This document shows positions 1 through 8,181 of a stretch of 47,565 nucleotides of DNA, piece after piece. The notes under the pieces are model-generated. The model saw only the letters and a list, made by a program, of their open reading frames with translations. It did not search any database and had not been told where the DNA came from. Each line of letters starts with the position of its first letter. The stretch's first letter is position 1. The stretch covers positions 68,226 to 115,790 of the forward strand of contig JAUXWT010000085.1 of assembly GCA_030681475.1 (NCBI GenBank), read 5' to 3'. The position numbers were made by a program, and so were the translations under genes. Origin of the DNA: Bacteroidales bacterium. Its GTDB lineage: Bacteria; Bacteroidota; Bacteroidia; Bacteroidales; FEN-979.

Positions 1-611
1 GCGCCAGGGAGAATTGTTGCGGGGAAAGTGTGCGCAAGACAGGCGACGAAGAACTGTTCAGGCACCTGGCGAAAGAAAATATAAAGACCTTTATCGACAG
101 CGGCGTTAAAAGGATCCTCGTCTCTTCCCCGCATTGTTACCACACGTTTAAAAACGAGTATCCAGAATTTATGGTACACTTTGAGGTGGTCCATATCGTC
201 CAGTACCTGTCCGAGCTTATCAACAATGGAAAACTTGTGCTCAGCGGGGCGTACGCGAAAAAAGTCACGTATCACGACCCTTGTTACCTGGGCCGGCATA
301 ACGGCATCTATGATGAACCCCGGAATATATTACAGAAAGTAACCGCACTGGAACTGACCGAAATGGCTGAATCGAAGGAGGATAGCTTTTGCTGTGGCGG
401 CGGCGGCGGCAGGATCTGGATGGACACGCCAAAGGGGGAGAGATTCTCCGATCTCAGGCTGGAACAGGCCGCCGGGACCGGGGCGGAGGAGTTGGTTACC
501 TCCTGCCCGTATTGCATTGCCAATTTTGAGGACAGCTTGCTGTCCCGCAAGGATAGTGAATCCTTTAGGATAAAAGACATTACAGAAATCATTCAGGAAG
601 TGATCTCATGA
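1..611 (+). CDS. HdrD/BamD-like iron-sulfur protein, 5' truncated
   Basis: This is the C-terminal half of a CCG-domain (heterodisulfide reductase D/B type) protein. The frame is open from base 3, so the gene starts left of the window. The visible part begins with an NCCGE motif, the second half of one cysteine-rich CCG domain, followed by SPHCYHTF. A second CCG domain then follows, with HDPCYLGR, SFCCGGGGG and SCPYC. Such domains bind non-cubane [4Fe-4S] clusters and in this family carry out thiol/disulfide-type or electron-transfer chemistry. About 200 residues are visible; BamD is about 390, so roughly half is missing. It lies about 105 bp before the HdrA-like gene on the same strand. Family assignment is firm; the BamD assignment rests on gene order. 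A generic HdrD or glycolate-oxidase iron-sulfur subunit is the alternative. Confidence 0.8.
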   Translation, partial: ARENCCGESVRKTGDEELFRHLAKENIKTFIDSGVKRILVSSPHCYHTFKNEYPEFMVHFEVVHIVQYLSELINNGKLVLSGAYAKKVTYHDPCYLGRHNGIYDEPRNILQKVTALELTEMAESKEDSFCCGGGGGRIWMDTPKGERFSDLRLEQAAGTGAEELVTSCPYCIANFEDSLLSRKDSESFRIKDITEIIQEVIS

Positions 612-716
612 AAGCAAATTCCAAGTCTCGAATTTCAGGAAGGATCTCCCTTGGAGCTTGGGATTTGAGACTTGGGGTTTGGAACTTGAGACTTGGGACT
701 TAGAATTTGTAGAGAA
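612..716. repeat. Degenerate short tandem repeat in operon spacer
   Basis: The spacer between the HdrD-like and HdrA-like genes is largely imperfect copies of a motif built on GACTTGGG plus TTT, for example GAGCTTGGGATTT, GAGACTTGGGGTTT and GAGACTTGGGACTTAG, with a period of roughly 14 bp. No gene or clear ribosome binding site is seen in it. Confidence 0.6.
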
Positions 717-3700
717 ATGACGAAAGAACCATTGGAAGAACAAGTTTTACAGATCACTGCGGACAACAATTTCGGAGATGTTATTGTTGTCGGGGGGGGG
801 ATCAGCGGCATCCAGGCCGCCCTTGACCTGGCCACCACGGGCTATAAGGTGTACCTGGTTGACAAAGCCCCCACCATTGGCGGCAAGATGGCGCAGCTTG
901 ACAAGACCTTCCCCACAAATGATTGTTCCATGTGCATTGAATCTCCCAAGTTTATTGAATGTGACAGGCATCCCAACATCGAAATCCTGACCTATACCGA
1001 AGTGGTCAGTGTTGAAGGGGAAGCCGGGGACTTCACCATAACGCTGAATAAAAAGCCCAGGTACATCATCGAGAGCAAATGCACTGGCTGCACGGTTTGC
1101 GCAGAGTATTGCCCGGTCAGGATCCCAGACCCGTTCAACCAGGAATTGTCTTCGAATAAAGCGATCCATATCTTTTTTTCCCAGGCAGTACCCCTTGTGC
1201 CCTATATTGATGAAAGCTGTCATTTTCTCAGGGACGGTAAATGCACCATTTGCGTCGGCGTTTGTAAAAACAATGCAATTGATCTTCATCAGAAGCCCGA
1301 GAAGCGGGTTGTTAAAGTGGGTGCCATTGTCCTGGCTCCCGGGTACGATGTTTTTCACCCGGAGGTACGGGGCGACTACGGTTACGGGAAGTACCAGAAC
1401 GTTGTCACCAGCCTTGATTTCGAACGGTTGCTTTGCGCCACGGGCCCCCATGTGGGTGAAATTTTACGGCCGTCTGATCATAAGCACCCTAAAAAAATCG
1501 CCTGGATCCATTGTGTGGGCTCCAGGCAGACGACAGATGGAGGCAACAGCTATTGTTCATCAGTCTGCTGCACCTATATCCAGAAACAGGTGATACTGGC
1601 CAAAGACCATGACGCGGATATGCAGGCGATGATCTTTCACAACGACATACGCTCCTATGGCAAGGATTTCGAACGGTTTTATCAAAGGGCTGAAAATCTT
1701 CCCGGGGTAAAATTCATCAGAAGTTATGTAACTGTCGGCAGAGAGGTCCCCGGATCAAAAAATGTAACGATCCTCTATGCAACGACTGATGACGGCGTGA
1801 AGGAAGAAGAGTTCGACCTGGTCGTACTGGGTGTGGGACTGATCCCTCCTGCCAATGTTGAGCGCTTTGCGGAAATTTTCGGGATCGGGCTCAATGCGCA
1901 TCAGTTTTGCAACACCAATGCGGCAACACCGATACAAACCTCCAGGCCGGGCGTCTTCATCAGCGGTGCATTCCAGGGGCCTTTGGACATTCCTGAATCG
2001 GTAGTAGCGGCCAGCGGGGCGAATGCCCTCGTGGGTGAACTCTTGAAAGCCAGGCGGGGAAAACTTTCAAAGGAACGCATTTACCCGGAAGAAAGAGATG
2101 TTTCTGACGAAGAAATCAGGGTCGGAGTTTTTGCCTGTCATTGTGGTGCCAACATCGGCCGCGTGGTGGATATCCCTTCACTGGTTGATTATTCAAAGAC
2201 CCTCAGCAATGTCGTTCACGCCGAAGAGGGCCTTTTTATCTGTTCCACCGACGCCGCCCAGCAGATCTCGAATACCATCAGGGAGAAAAAGCTTAACCGG
2301 GTCATCGTTGCCGCATGCACGCCAAAAACCCATGAACCCCTGTTTCGCGACACGCTGAGGGAAGGAGGACTTAATCAGTACTTTTTCGACATGGCAAACA
2401 TCAGGGAACACTGCTCATGGGTACATTCCAAACAAAAGGAAGAAGCATCGCAGAAAGCAAAGGATATCGTGCGCATGTCTGTCGCCCGTGTTGCCCACCT
2501 GGAACCGCTGCAGGAATTTGATCTGCCGGTTAACAAGACAGCACTCGTAATTGGCGGAGGCCTTGCCGGAATGACCAGCGCCCTCAGCATCGCCAACCAG
2601 GGATTTGAGGTTCACCTGCTGGAAAAGGAGGCAAACCTCGGAGGGATGGCACTGAGAATTCCTGCCACCCTGGAAGGAATGGATGTTCAGGAATATTTGC
2701 GCGACCTGATCCGTAAGATTTATGAGCATCCGTTGGTTCATGTGTCTCACAGTGCGTCCATTACCGATGTTTCAGGTTATGTCGGGAATTTCGTCACCAC
2801 GGTGCGTTCCGAAGGAAGGACCAGGATAATAAAGCATGGTGCCGCCATCCTTGCAACCGGTGCTGTCGAATACAGGCCCGTTGAATACCTTTATGGGAAA
2901 ACCGACCGGGTGATGACCTCGGTGGAACTGGGAGAACAGATTGCGCTGAACGATAAAAAGCTCACGGATGCCCGGACCCTGGTAATGATCCAGTGTGTCG
3001 GTTGCCGGCAGGAAGACAGGAATTACTGCAGCCGTGTGTGCTGTACCCATTCCATAAAGAATGCGTTGAAGCTGAAAGATATTAATCCGGAACTTGATAT
3101 TTATATTCTCTTCAGGGATATCAGGACCTATGGATACAGTGAGGATTATTACCGTGAAGCTTCGGGCCGGGATGTTAAATTCATACGGTATGAACCGGGG
3201 AACAAACCCACGGTGGAAGCTGTAAATAATGGAGGATCAGAAATTTTACGGGTTGGTGTTTCTGACCCGGTTTTAGGCAGGGAGTTTGCCATCGATGCCG
3301 ATATAGTATCGCTGGCCGCTGCGGTTGTTTCCTCTGAAGGAACCTATGAGGCGGCACGGTTGTTCAAGGTGGCGGTGAACCAGGACGGGTTCTTCCAGGA
3401 GGCACACGTAAAATTAAGGCCCGTTGATTTTTCAGCGGAAGGCGTATATCTTTGCGGAACGGCGCACTATCCCAAACACATGTCAGAGGCCATCAGCCAG
3501 GCTTATGGTGCGGCCGGAAGAGCAATTGCCCTGCTCTCCCAGGACACCGTCACCGCTTCAGGCTCAGTGTGCGAGGTGAACCAGGATACATGCGTTTCAT
3601 GCGGCGCGTGCATATCAGTGTGCACCTACGGGGCCATTACCTTCAATGAAACAAATAAAGCAGTTGTCAATTCAGTCCTTTGCAAGGGAGACGGTTTATG

Positions 3701-3815
3701 CAATGTGGTGTGTCCCACCTCCGCAATTTCACTGAAGCACTATACCGATGAGGAATTGCTGAACCAGATCGATGCAGCCATTGACAGGAAACAGTTTGAA
3801 TTCGAAAACCGGTAA
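717..3815 (+). CDS. Double-length HdrA-like flavin iron-sulfur protein (BamE-like)
   Basis: A 1032-residue HdrA-family protein made of two HdrA-like halves. The first half has a GGGISG dinucleotide-binding motif near residue 26, the HdrA motif NDCSMC near 69, and ferredoxin-type clusters CTGCTVC-CP near 122 and GKCTICVGVC further on. The second begins near residue 470 with a second HdrA start (VFACHCGANIG), has GGGLAG near 570, and ends in two more ferredoxin-type clusters (CVSCGACISVC, GLCNVVCP). HdrA carries the FAD that bifurcates electrons. Length fits BamE (about 113 kDa) and exceeds the usual 650-residue HdrA. The ATG at 717 is preferred over an upstream TTG at 693 because the latter lies in the repeat spacer. 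MvhD follows 21 bp later. In the second half the motif equivalent to DCSxC is replaced by LRIPATLEG, so only one half has the full HdrA cysteine set. Confidence 0.85.
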   Translation: MTKEPLEEQVLQITADNNFGDVIVVGGGISGIQAALDLATTGYKVYLVDKAPTIGGKMAQLDKTFPTNDCSMCIESPKFIECDRHPNIEILTYTEVVSVEGEAGDFTITLNKKPRYIIESKCTGCTVCAEYCPVRIPDPFNQELSSNKAIHIFFSQAVPLVPYIDESCHFLRDGKCTICVGVCKNNAIDLHQKPEKRVVKVGAIVLAPGYDVFHPEVRGDYGYGKYQNVVTSLDFERLLCATGPHVGEILRPSDHKHPKKIAWIHCVGSRQTTDGGNSYCSSVCCTYIQKQVILAKDHDADMQAMIFHNDIRSYGKDFERFYQRAENLPGVKFIRSYVTVGREVPGSKNVTILYATTDDGVKEEEFDLVVLGVGLIPPANVERFAEIFGIGLNAHQFCNTNAATPIQTSRPGVFISGAFQGPLDIPESVVAASGANALVGELLKARRGKLSKERIYPEERDVSDEEIRVGVFACHCGANIGRVVDIPSLVDYSKTLSNVVHAEEGLFICSTDAAQQISNTIREKKLNRVIVAACTPKTHEPLFRDTLREGGLNQYFFDMANIREHCSWVHSKQKEEASQKAKDIVRMSVARVAHLEPLQEFDLPVNKTALVIGGGLAGMTSALSIANQGFEVHLLEKEANLGGMALRIPATLEGMDVQEYLRDLIRKIYEHPLVHVSHSASITDVSGYVGNFVTTVRSEGRTRIIKHGAAILATGAVEYRPVEYLYGKTDRVMTSVELGEQIALNDKKLTDARTLVMIQCVGCRQEDRNYCSRVCCTHSIKNALKLKDINPELDIYILFRDIRTYGYSEDYYREASGRDVKFIRYEPGNKPTVEAVNNGGSEILRVGVSDPVLGREFAIDADIVSLAAAVVSSEGTYEAARLFKVAVNQDGFFQEAHVKLRPVDFSAEGVYLCGTAHYPKHMSEAISQAYGAAGRAIALLSQDTVTASGSVCEVNQDTCVSCGACISVCTYGAITFNETNKAVVNSVLCKGDGLCNVVCPTSAISLKHYTDEELLNQIDAAIDRKQFEFENR

Positions 3816-3836
3816 GCTAAACACGAAAGGGATCAT

Positions 3837-4604
3837 ATGAGCGCAGAACATGGCTTTCAACCCAAAATAATAGGCATCATATGTAACTGGTGCTGCTACG
3901 GAGGCGCTGATCTGTGTGGTGTTTCGCGTTTTCAATACCCCCCGCATATAAGACTTATCAGGGTCATGTGTTCGGCCCGTGTTGACATGTTCCATGTCCT
4001 GAGGGCATTCTCGAACGGGCAGGACGGGGTCTTTATCGGCGGTTGCCACCTTTGCGACTGCCATTATGTTACGAATGGAAATTTCACCGCCTTCAGCATG
4101 GTGCAGGTCTTCAGGAAAATACTGAAACTCATCGGCATTTACCCTGAACGGTTGAGGATAGAATGGGTATCTGCCGGCGAGGGGATCCGTTTTGCCAATT
4201 TTATGAATGAATACAGCGAAGAGCTCCTGAAACTGGGACCGGTCGGGAAATCCGAAGGCATGGACGGTAAAACACTGGCATTAAAGCTTGAAGCGGTAAA
4301 AAAGCTCATCCCCTATATCAAGCTCGTGCTGACCCAGCGGCTGCATGTTCCGGTCATGACCGAGGAGGCGTATCACGAATTTTTCAGCAGCCGGGAATTT
4401 GACAGATTGTTTGACGAATTGATTGCTGACAAACTCGCAATAAGCCTGATCACGTCGCTTCTTCGGGAAAAGTCCCTCTCGACGGGCGAGATCGCTGATT
4501 CTTTGGGACTAAGTCCGTCAGAAGTAGCTCGGCACATGATTGGTTCGTCAAGGCAGGGATTAGTCAGGTACGATGTTAACAGTAAATGTTATAATCTTGC
4601 CTGA
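3837..4604 (+). CDS. MvhD-like iron-sulfur protein with C-terminal winged helix (BamF-like)
   Basis: Residues 10-130 form an MvhD domain, which binds a [2Fe-2S] cluster and passes electrons to HdrA. Visible cysteines are CNWCC (16, 19, 20), C45 and CHLCDC (70, 73, 75). The part after residue 140 is an added domain; residues about 190-250 (ISLITSLLREKSLS, TGEIADSLGLSPSEVARHM) read as a winged helix-turn-helix. At 255 residues it is longer than the MvhD-like protein at 13333 (162) and close to BamF (about 30 kDa). Geobacter BamF contains selenocysteine; here there is no in-frame stop and a cysteine pair follows CNW. A GAAAGGGA ribosome binding site lies just before the ATG. Confidence 0.8.
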   Translation: MSAEHGFQPKIIGIICNWCCYGGADLCGVSRFQYPPHIRLIRVMCSARVDMFHVLRAFSNGQDGVFIGGCHLCDCHYVTNGNFTAFSMVQVFRKILKLIGIYPERLRIEWVSAGEGIRFANFMNEYSEELLKLGPVGKSEGMDGKTLALKLEAVKKLIPYIKLVLTQRLHVPVMTEEAYHEFFSSREFDRLFDELIADKLAISLITSLLREKSLSTGEIADSLGLSPSEVARHMIGSSRQGLVRYDVNSKCYNLA

Positions 4605-4650
4605 GGTGATAGTGGACAGCTTCTTAACAATAATAAGTGCAATGGAACGC

Positions 4651-4683
4651 GGATAACGCAGATGAATATGATGAACACAGATA
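4651..4683. repeat. Left flanking repeat of GxxExxY cassette
   Basis: Contains AACGCAGATGA at 4654-4664 followed by AACACAGAT. The first motif is an inverted near-copy (10 of 11 bases) of TCATCAGCGTT at 5081-5091, on the far side of the GxxExxY gene. Similar ACGCAGAT/ATCAGCGT strings are, from memory, common beside GxxExxY genes. Confidence 0.5.
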
Positions 4684-5065
4684 ATTATAAACATTCTGAT
4701 ATTACTGAAATAATTATTAAAGCATTCTACAAAGTCTACAATATCTGGGATATGGTTTTTTAGAAAAAGTCTATGCGAATTCATTATTTATTGAACTTGT
4801 TGAAATGGGTTTGTTTGTTAAAAAACAGGAACAGATAAAAGTTTATTATGAAGGCAAAGAGGTGGGAGAATACTATGTAGATTTAATAGTAGAAGGATGT
4901 GTAATTGTTGAATTAAAAGCAGCAGAAAACTTGTGTGAAGAGCACGAATTTCAGTTAATCAATTATCTGAAAGCAACAGAAATTGAAGTTGGATTGTTAT
5001 TAAATTTCGGAAAGAAGCCGCAATTTAAACGCAAAGTATTTTCAAATCAGAAAAATCTTATCTGA
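4662..5065 (+). pseudogene. GxxExxY family protein, frameshifted
   Basis: The coding sequence opens at 4662 in one frame (M-N-M-M-N-T-D, then ITEIIIKAFYKVYN). It must shift frame near 4743 to continue as LGYGFLEKVYANSLF, which holds the family signature GFLEKVY (GxxExxY). It then runs to the stop at 5063, through conserved VGEYYVDLIVE, IVELKA and HEFQLINYLKA. One missing base between AAT (4740-4742) and CTG (4745) explains the break; without the shift the first frame stops at 4761. The family is about 125 residues, which the joined frames match. The function of the family is poorly known; a nuclease-like fold has been suggested. It is AT-richer than its neighbours and splits the redox operon, so it looks like an insertion. 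An assembly error in the single base cannot be excluded. Confidence 0.75.
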
Positions 5066-5070
5066 TCATA

Positions 5071-5093
5071 ATAATCAGCGTCATCAGCGTTCT
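5071..5093. repeat. Right flanking repeat of GxxExxY cassette
   Basis: ATCAGCG followed by TCATCAGCGTT, starting six bases after the GxxExxY stop. The second copy (5081-5091) is the inverted partner of the motif at 4654-4664. Confidence 0.5.
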
Positions 5094-5136
5094 GTTTTTG
5101 ACTGTTGAGTAGTACCGAAGGAAAAGAGTTAAAAAA

Positions 5137-5595
5137 ATGACCATAGATATTGACAGAATCGATCAGATAATAGATATGCATCAGTGCGAAGCTAGTTCAC
5201 TTATCCAGGTATTGCTGGAGATACAGGGCGAAAATCATTGGCTCCCGAAGGAGGCACTGGACAGGGTCAGCGAAAAATTACAGGTTCCCCTGAGCCGGAC
5301 AATGCATATCGCCAGCTTTTATAAAGCTTTCAGCCTGGTGCCCAAAGGACGTCATGAGGTTCACATTTGCATGGGGACCGCGTGTCATGTCCGCGGCGCA
5401 AAACGCATCCTCGAAACAGTGGAGGACCTCACCGGCATTAAACCCGGCGAAACGGATGCAGATATGAAGTTCAGCCTTGAAACCGTTAACTGCCTTGGAT
5501 GCTGCGCGTTGGGCCCGGTGATGGAAATCAACGGGAAAGCTCACGGGAAGATTTCGGTAAGCGAAACTGCCGCAGTGTTGGAGCGTTATGAATAA
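5137..5595 (+). CDS. NuoE-like [2Fe-2S] thioredoxin-fold subunit (BamG-like)
   Basis: A 152-residue NuoE/HoxE-type subunit. The four cluster cysteines follow the NuoE spacing: CMGTAC (78 and 83) and CLGCC (119 and 122/123). It has the usual N-terminal helical part with SRTMHIASFYKAF. In complex I-like and bifurcating enzymes NuoE docks on NuoF and holds a [2Fe-2S] cluster off the FMN. GGAAAAGAG lies before the ATG. The NuoF-like gene follows after 21 bp. Size fits BamG (17 kDa). The fold call is firm; assignment to a Bam-like complex is by context. Confidence 0.88.
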   Translation: MTIDIDRIDQIIDMHQCEASSLIQVLLEIQGENHWLPKEALDRVSEKLQVPLSRTMHIASFYKAFSLVPKGRHEVHICMGTACHVRGAKRILETVEDLTGIKPGETDADMKFSLETVNCLGCCALGPVMEINGKAHGKISVSETAAVLERYE

Positions 5596-5616
5596 ACAAA
5601 AACAGAAGAGCGAATT

Positions 5617-7536
5617 ATGAAGTTAAATACTCCCGGAGAGGTAGAGAAATTCAGACAGGATATCATATCCCGAAGAGACCCCGGCAAGTCCCGTATTTCA
5701 ATATGTGCTGGCGCCGGTTGTCTTGCTTCCGGGGCAGGGGAAGTCATCGCCACGTTTAAATCAGAGATCGAAAAACAATCCATCAATGCTGAGGTTGATA
5801 TAAAAGGAACGGGATGTCCCGGATTTTGCGAGCGGGGGCCGATCGTGGTGATTTACCCCCGGGAGATATGCTACCTTCAGGTAATGCCAAACGATGTTCC
5901 GGAAATCGTATCTCAGACAATTAAGGAGGGGCAGGTTATAGAACGTCTGATATATGCCGATCCTGCCACGGGCGAAAAAGCAATCCATGAATACGACATC
6001 CCCTTTTATAGAAACCAGGAGCGGAAAATTCTATGCAATAACATTAAAATTGATTCCAAAAGTATCGATGACTACCTGGCCATCGGGGGTTACGCTGCAT
6101 TGACAAAAGTTCTTTCCGGGATGAACTCCGGGGAAGTGGTAGAGGAAGTTAAAAGATCCGGCCTGAGAGGAAGGGGAGGCGCCGGCTTCCCCACAGGGAT
6201 AAAGTGGGAGGGCTCGCGAAATGACCCTGAGAAAACAAAATATGTGATCGTAAATGCCGATGAGGGGGATCCCGGGGCATTTATGGACAGGGCCCTCCTT
6301 GAAGGGAATCCGCATTCGATCCTCGAGGGTTTGATCATCGGGGGTTATGCCATCGGCGCAAGCGAGGGCTATTTTTATGTGCGGCAGGAATACCCCCTTG
6401 CCGTAGTGAATATTACCCTCGCGATCAGGCAGGCTGCTGAGTATGGGCTGCTCGGAAAAAACATCCTTGGCTCCGGGTTCGATTTTGAAGTTAAGGTGCA
6501 CCAGGGAGCCGGCGCTTTTGTTTGCGGTGAATCGACCGCGCTGATGACCGCATTGGAAGGGCGGGTCGGAGAGCCAAGGCCGAAGTATGTCCGTTCCAAC
6601 ATCAAGGGCCTTTGGGATAAACCCACCGTGCTGAACAACGTCGAAACCTGGGCAAACGTGCCGCATATCATCAACAATGGAGCCGGGTGGTTTACCCGGA
6701 CAGGAACTGGTGGAAGCAAGGGAACAAAGATTTTCTCCCTGGTGGGTAAAATTACAAATACCGGGCTTGTGGAAATCCCGATGGGCATTACCCTGAAAGA
6801 CATTATTTACAAGATTGGCGGCGGAATCCCGGGTGGCAGAAAATTCAAGGCAGTGCAGACAGGAGGACCGTCAGGAGGGTGCATTCCCGAAGAGCAGCTC
6901 AATCTGAAGGTGGGGTTTGACGAACTCACAAAGGCCGGCTCCATGATGGGCTCCGGGGGGATGATTGTCATGGATGAAGATACCTGCATGGTCGATGTGG
7001 CCAGATACTTCATCAACTTCCTAACCGAAGAATCATGCGGAAAATGCGTTCCCTGCCGTGAAGGGCTGAGGCAGATGCACAGGATCCTCACGAATATCAC
7101 TGAGGGAAAGGGAAAAGAGGGCGACATCGCCCTCCTGGAAGTGCTGTCCGAGACGGCCATGGAAGCCTCCCTCTGCGCCCTTGGCAAGAGCGCCCCTAAC
7201 CCTTTCCTGAGCACCCTGCGCTATTTCAGGGATGAATACGAGGCGCACATACGGGAAAAAAAGTGCCCCGCCCTCTACTGCAAGGAGCTGATCAGCTATT
7301 ATATTGAACCGGATAAGTGCCGGGCATGTATGATCTGCCTCAAAAAATGCACGTATGGTGCGATTGACGGTGACAGGAAAAAGATACATGTGATCGACCA
7401 GGAGAAATGCACCAATTGCGGCACCTGCTTTGAAGTCTGCCCGGCCCGGTTTGGCGCGGTCAGGAAGATCTCCGGCGAACCGCTGCCTGTTCCTGTAGCT
7501 GAAGAAGAAAGAATGATAACCGGCAAGAACGACTAA
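5617..7536 (+). CDS. NuoF-like NADH-binding FMN subunit (BamH-like)
   Basis: A 639-residue NuoF/HndC-type protein. In order: an N-terminal thioredoxin-like [2Fe-2S] domain (C30, C35, C67, C71), the FMN/NADH site GLRGRGGAGFPTG (182-194) and NADEGDPGAF, an SLBB region, and the NuoF [4Fe-4S] motif SCGKCVPC with C474, C477, C480 and the distant C520. A C-terminal double ferredoxin follows (C568-571-574-578 and C598-601-604-608). Extra N- and C-terminal domains are typical of bifurcating hydrogenase and BamH-type subunits rather than respiratory NuoF. It oxidises or reduces NAD(H) and passes electrons through the clusters. Size fits BamH (about 70 kDa). The next gene starts one base after the stop, indicating translational coupling. 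Confidence 0.92.
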   Translation: MKLNTPGEVEKFRQDIISRRDPGKSRISICAGAGCLASGAGEVIATFKSEIEKQSINAEVDIKGTGCPGFCERGPIVVIYPREICYLQVMPNDVPEIVSQTIKEGQVIERLIYADPATGEKAIHEYDIPFYRNQERKILCNNIKIDSKSIDDYLAIGGYAALTKVLSGMNSGEVVEEVKRSGLRGRGGAGFPTGIKWEGSRNDPEKTKYVIVNADEGDPGAFMDRALLEGNPHSILEGLIIGGYAIGASEGYFYVRQEYPLAVVNITLAIRQAAEYGLLGKNILGSGFDFEVKVHQGAGAFVCGESTALMTALEGRVGEPRPKYVRSNIKGLWDKPTVLNNVETWANVPHIINNGAGWFTRTGTGGSKGTKIFSLVGKITNTGLVEIPMGITLKDIIYKIGGGIPGGRKFKAVQTGGPSGGCIPEEQLNLKVGFDELTKAGSMMGSGGMIVMDEDTCMVDVARYFINFLTEESCGKCVPCREGLRQMHRILTNITEGKGKEGDIALLEVLSETAMEASLCALGKSAPNPFLSTLRYFRDEYEAHIREKKCPALYCKELISYYIEPDKCRACMICLKKCTYGAIDGDRKKIHVIDQEKCTNCGTCFEVCPARFGAVRKISGEPLPVPVAEEERMITGKND

Positions 7537-7537
7537 A

Positions 7538-8152
7538 ATGAATGAGATCCGAATACAGATAGATGGAAAAGAGGTCAGGGTAGGTGAAGGGATGACCGTT
7601 CTCGAGGGCGCCCAAAGCGCGGGAATAACCATTCCTAAACTCTGTCATCACGATAAATTAGTGCCTTTTGGAGGTTGCCGGCTTTGCATCGTTGAAGTTG
7701 GTAACGGCGTTTCAGCTAAGCTCGTCGTTTCCTGCGTTTACCCGGTTGAAGAAAACCTTGTTGTAAGGACCAGGTCTGAGAAAATTGACAGGATCCGCAA
7801 AACGATCCTCGAACTGCTGCTTGCTCATGCTCCCAATTCCCCTGAATTGCAGGTTTTGGCACGGGAGTACGGAGCGGATAAAGATCGTTTTGAAAAAGAG
7901 GCCTCATTCTGCATTCATTGCGGGCTGTGTGTCCGTTATTGTAACGAGGTGAAGAAGCTGAACGCAGTTGGATTTGTTGACAGGGGAATAAGGAAGGAAA
8001 TAGCTTTCATTCCGGGGATAGCTGCCAGGGAGTGCAAAAACTGCATGGAATGTTTTCCACTCTGCCCCACCTCCTATTTACAGGCGGCTTTCGTTTTAAT
8101 TGAAGCCCTCGCATTCTCCACAACTTCTTCCGGAACCGCATCAACGGAATAG
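7538..8152 (+). CDS. Short NuoG/HoxU-like iron-sulfur subunit (BamI-like)
   Basis: A 204-residue protein with an N-terminal [2Fe-2S] ferredoxin fold (C36, C47, C50, C66) followed by two [4Fe-4S] motifs, CIHCGLCVRYC (125-135) and CKNCMECFPLC (166-176). The middle region, where NuoG has a His-Cys cluster motif, reads LLLAHAPNSPELQ and lacks its cysteines, so that cluster is probably absent. There is no molybdopterin domain, as in HoxU and BamI (about 24 kDa). The tail after residue 180 is short and has no cysteines. It likely links the NuoEF module to HdrA. It begins one base after the NuoF-like stop. Confidence 0.85.
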   Translation: MNEIRIQIDGKEVRVGEGMTVLEGAQSAGITIPKLCHHDKLVPFGGCRLCIVEVGNGVSAKLVVSCVYPVEENLVVRTRSEKIDRIRKTILELLLAHAPNSPELQVLAREYGADKDRFEKEASFCIHCGLCVRYCNEVKKLNAVGFVDRGIRKEIAFIPGIAARECKNCMECFPLCPTSYLQAAFVLIEALAFSTTSSGTASTE

Positions 8153-8181
8153 GTGATGATCTTTTCTAAAGCAGCTACCAA

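Noticed and set aside
693-716. TTG start for the HdrA-like gene, eight codons upstream
   Set aside because: It falls in the degenerate spacer repeat; the ATG at 717 sits at the usual distance from the first conserved strand.
747-1451. 234-codon open frame on the minus strand inside the HdrA-like gene
   Set aside because: It lies fully opposite a strongly conserved coding sequence and shows no recognisable motif.
3882-3900. Selenocysteine codon in the BamF-like gene
   Set aside because: No in-frame TGA exists; the codons in CNWCC are all TGT or TGC, and no SECIS-like element is needed.
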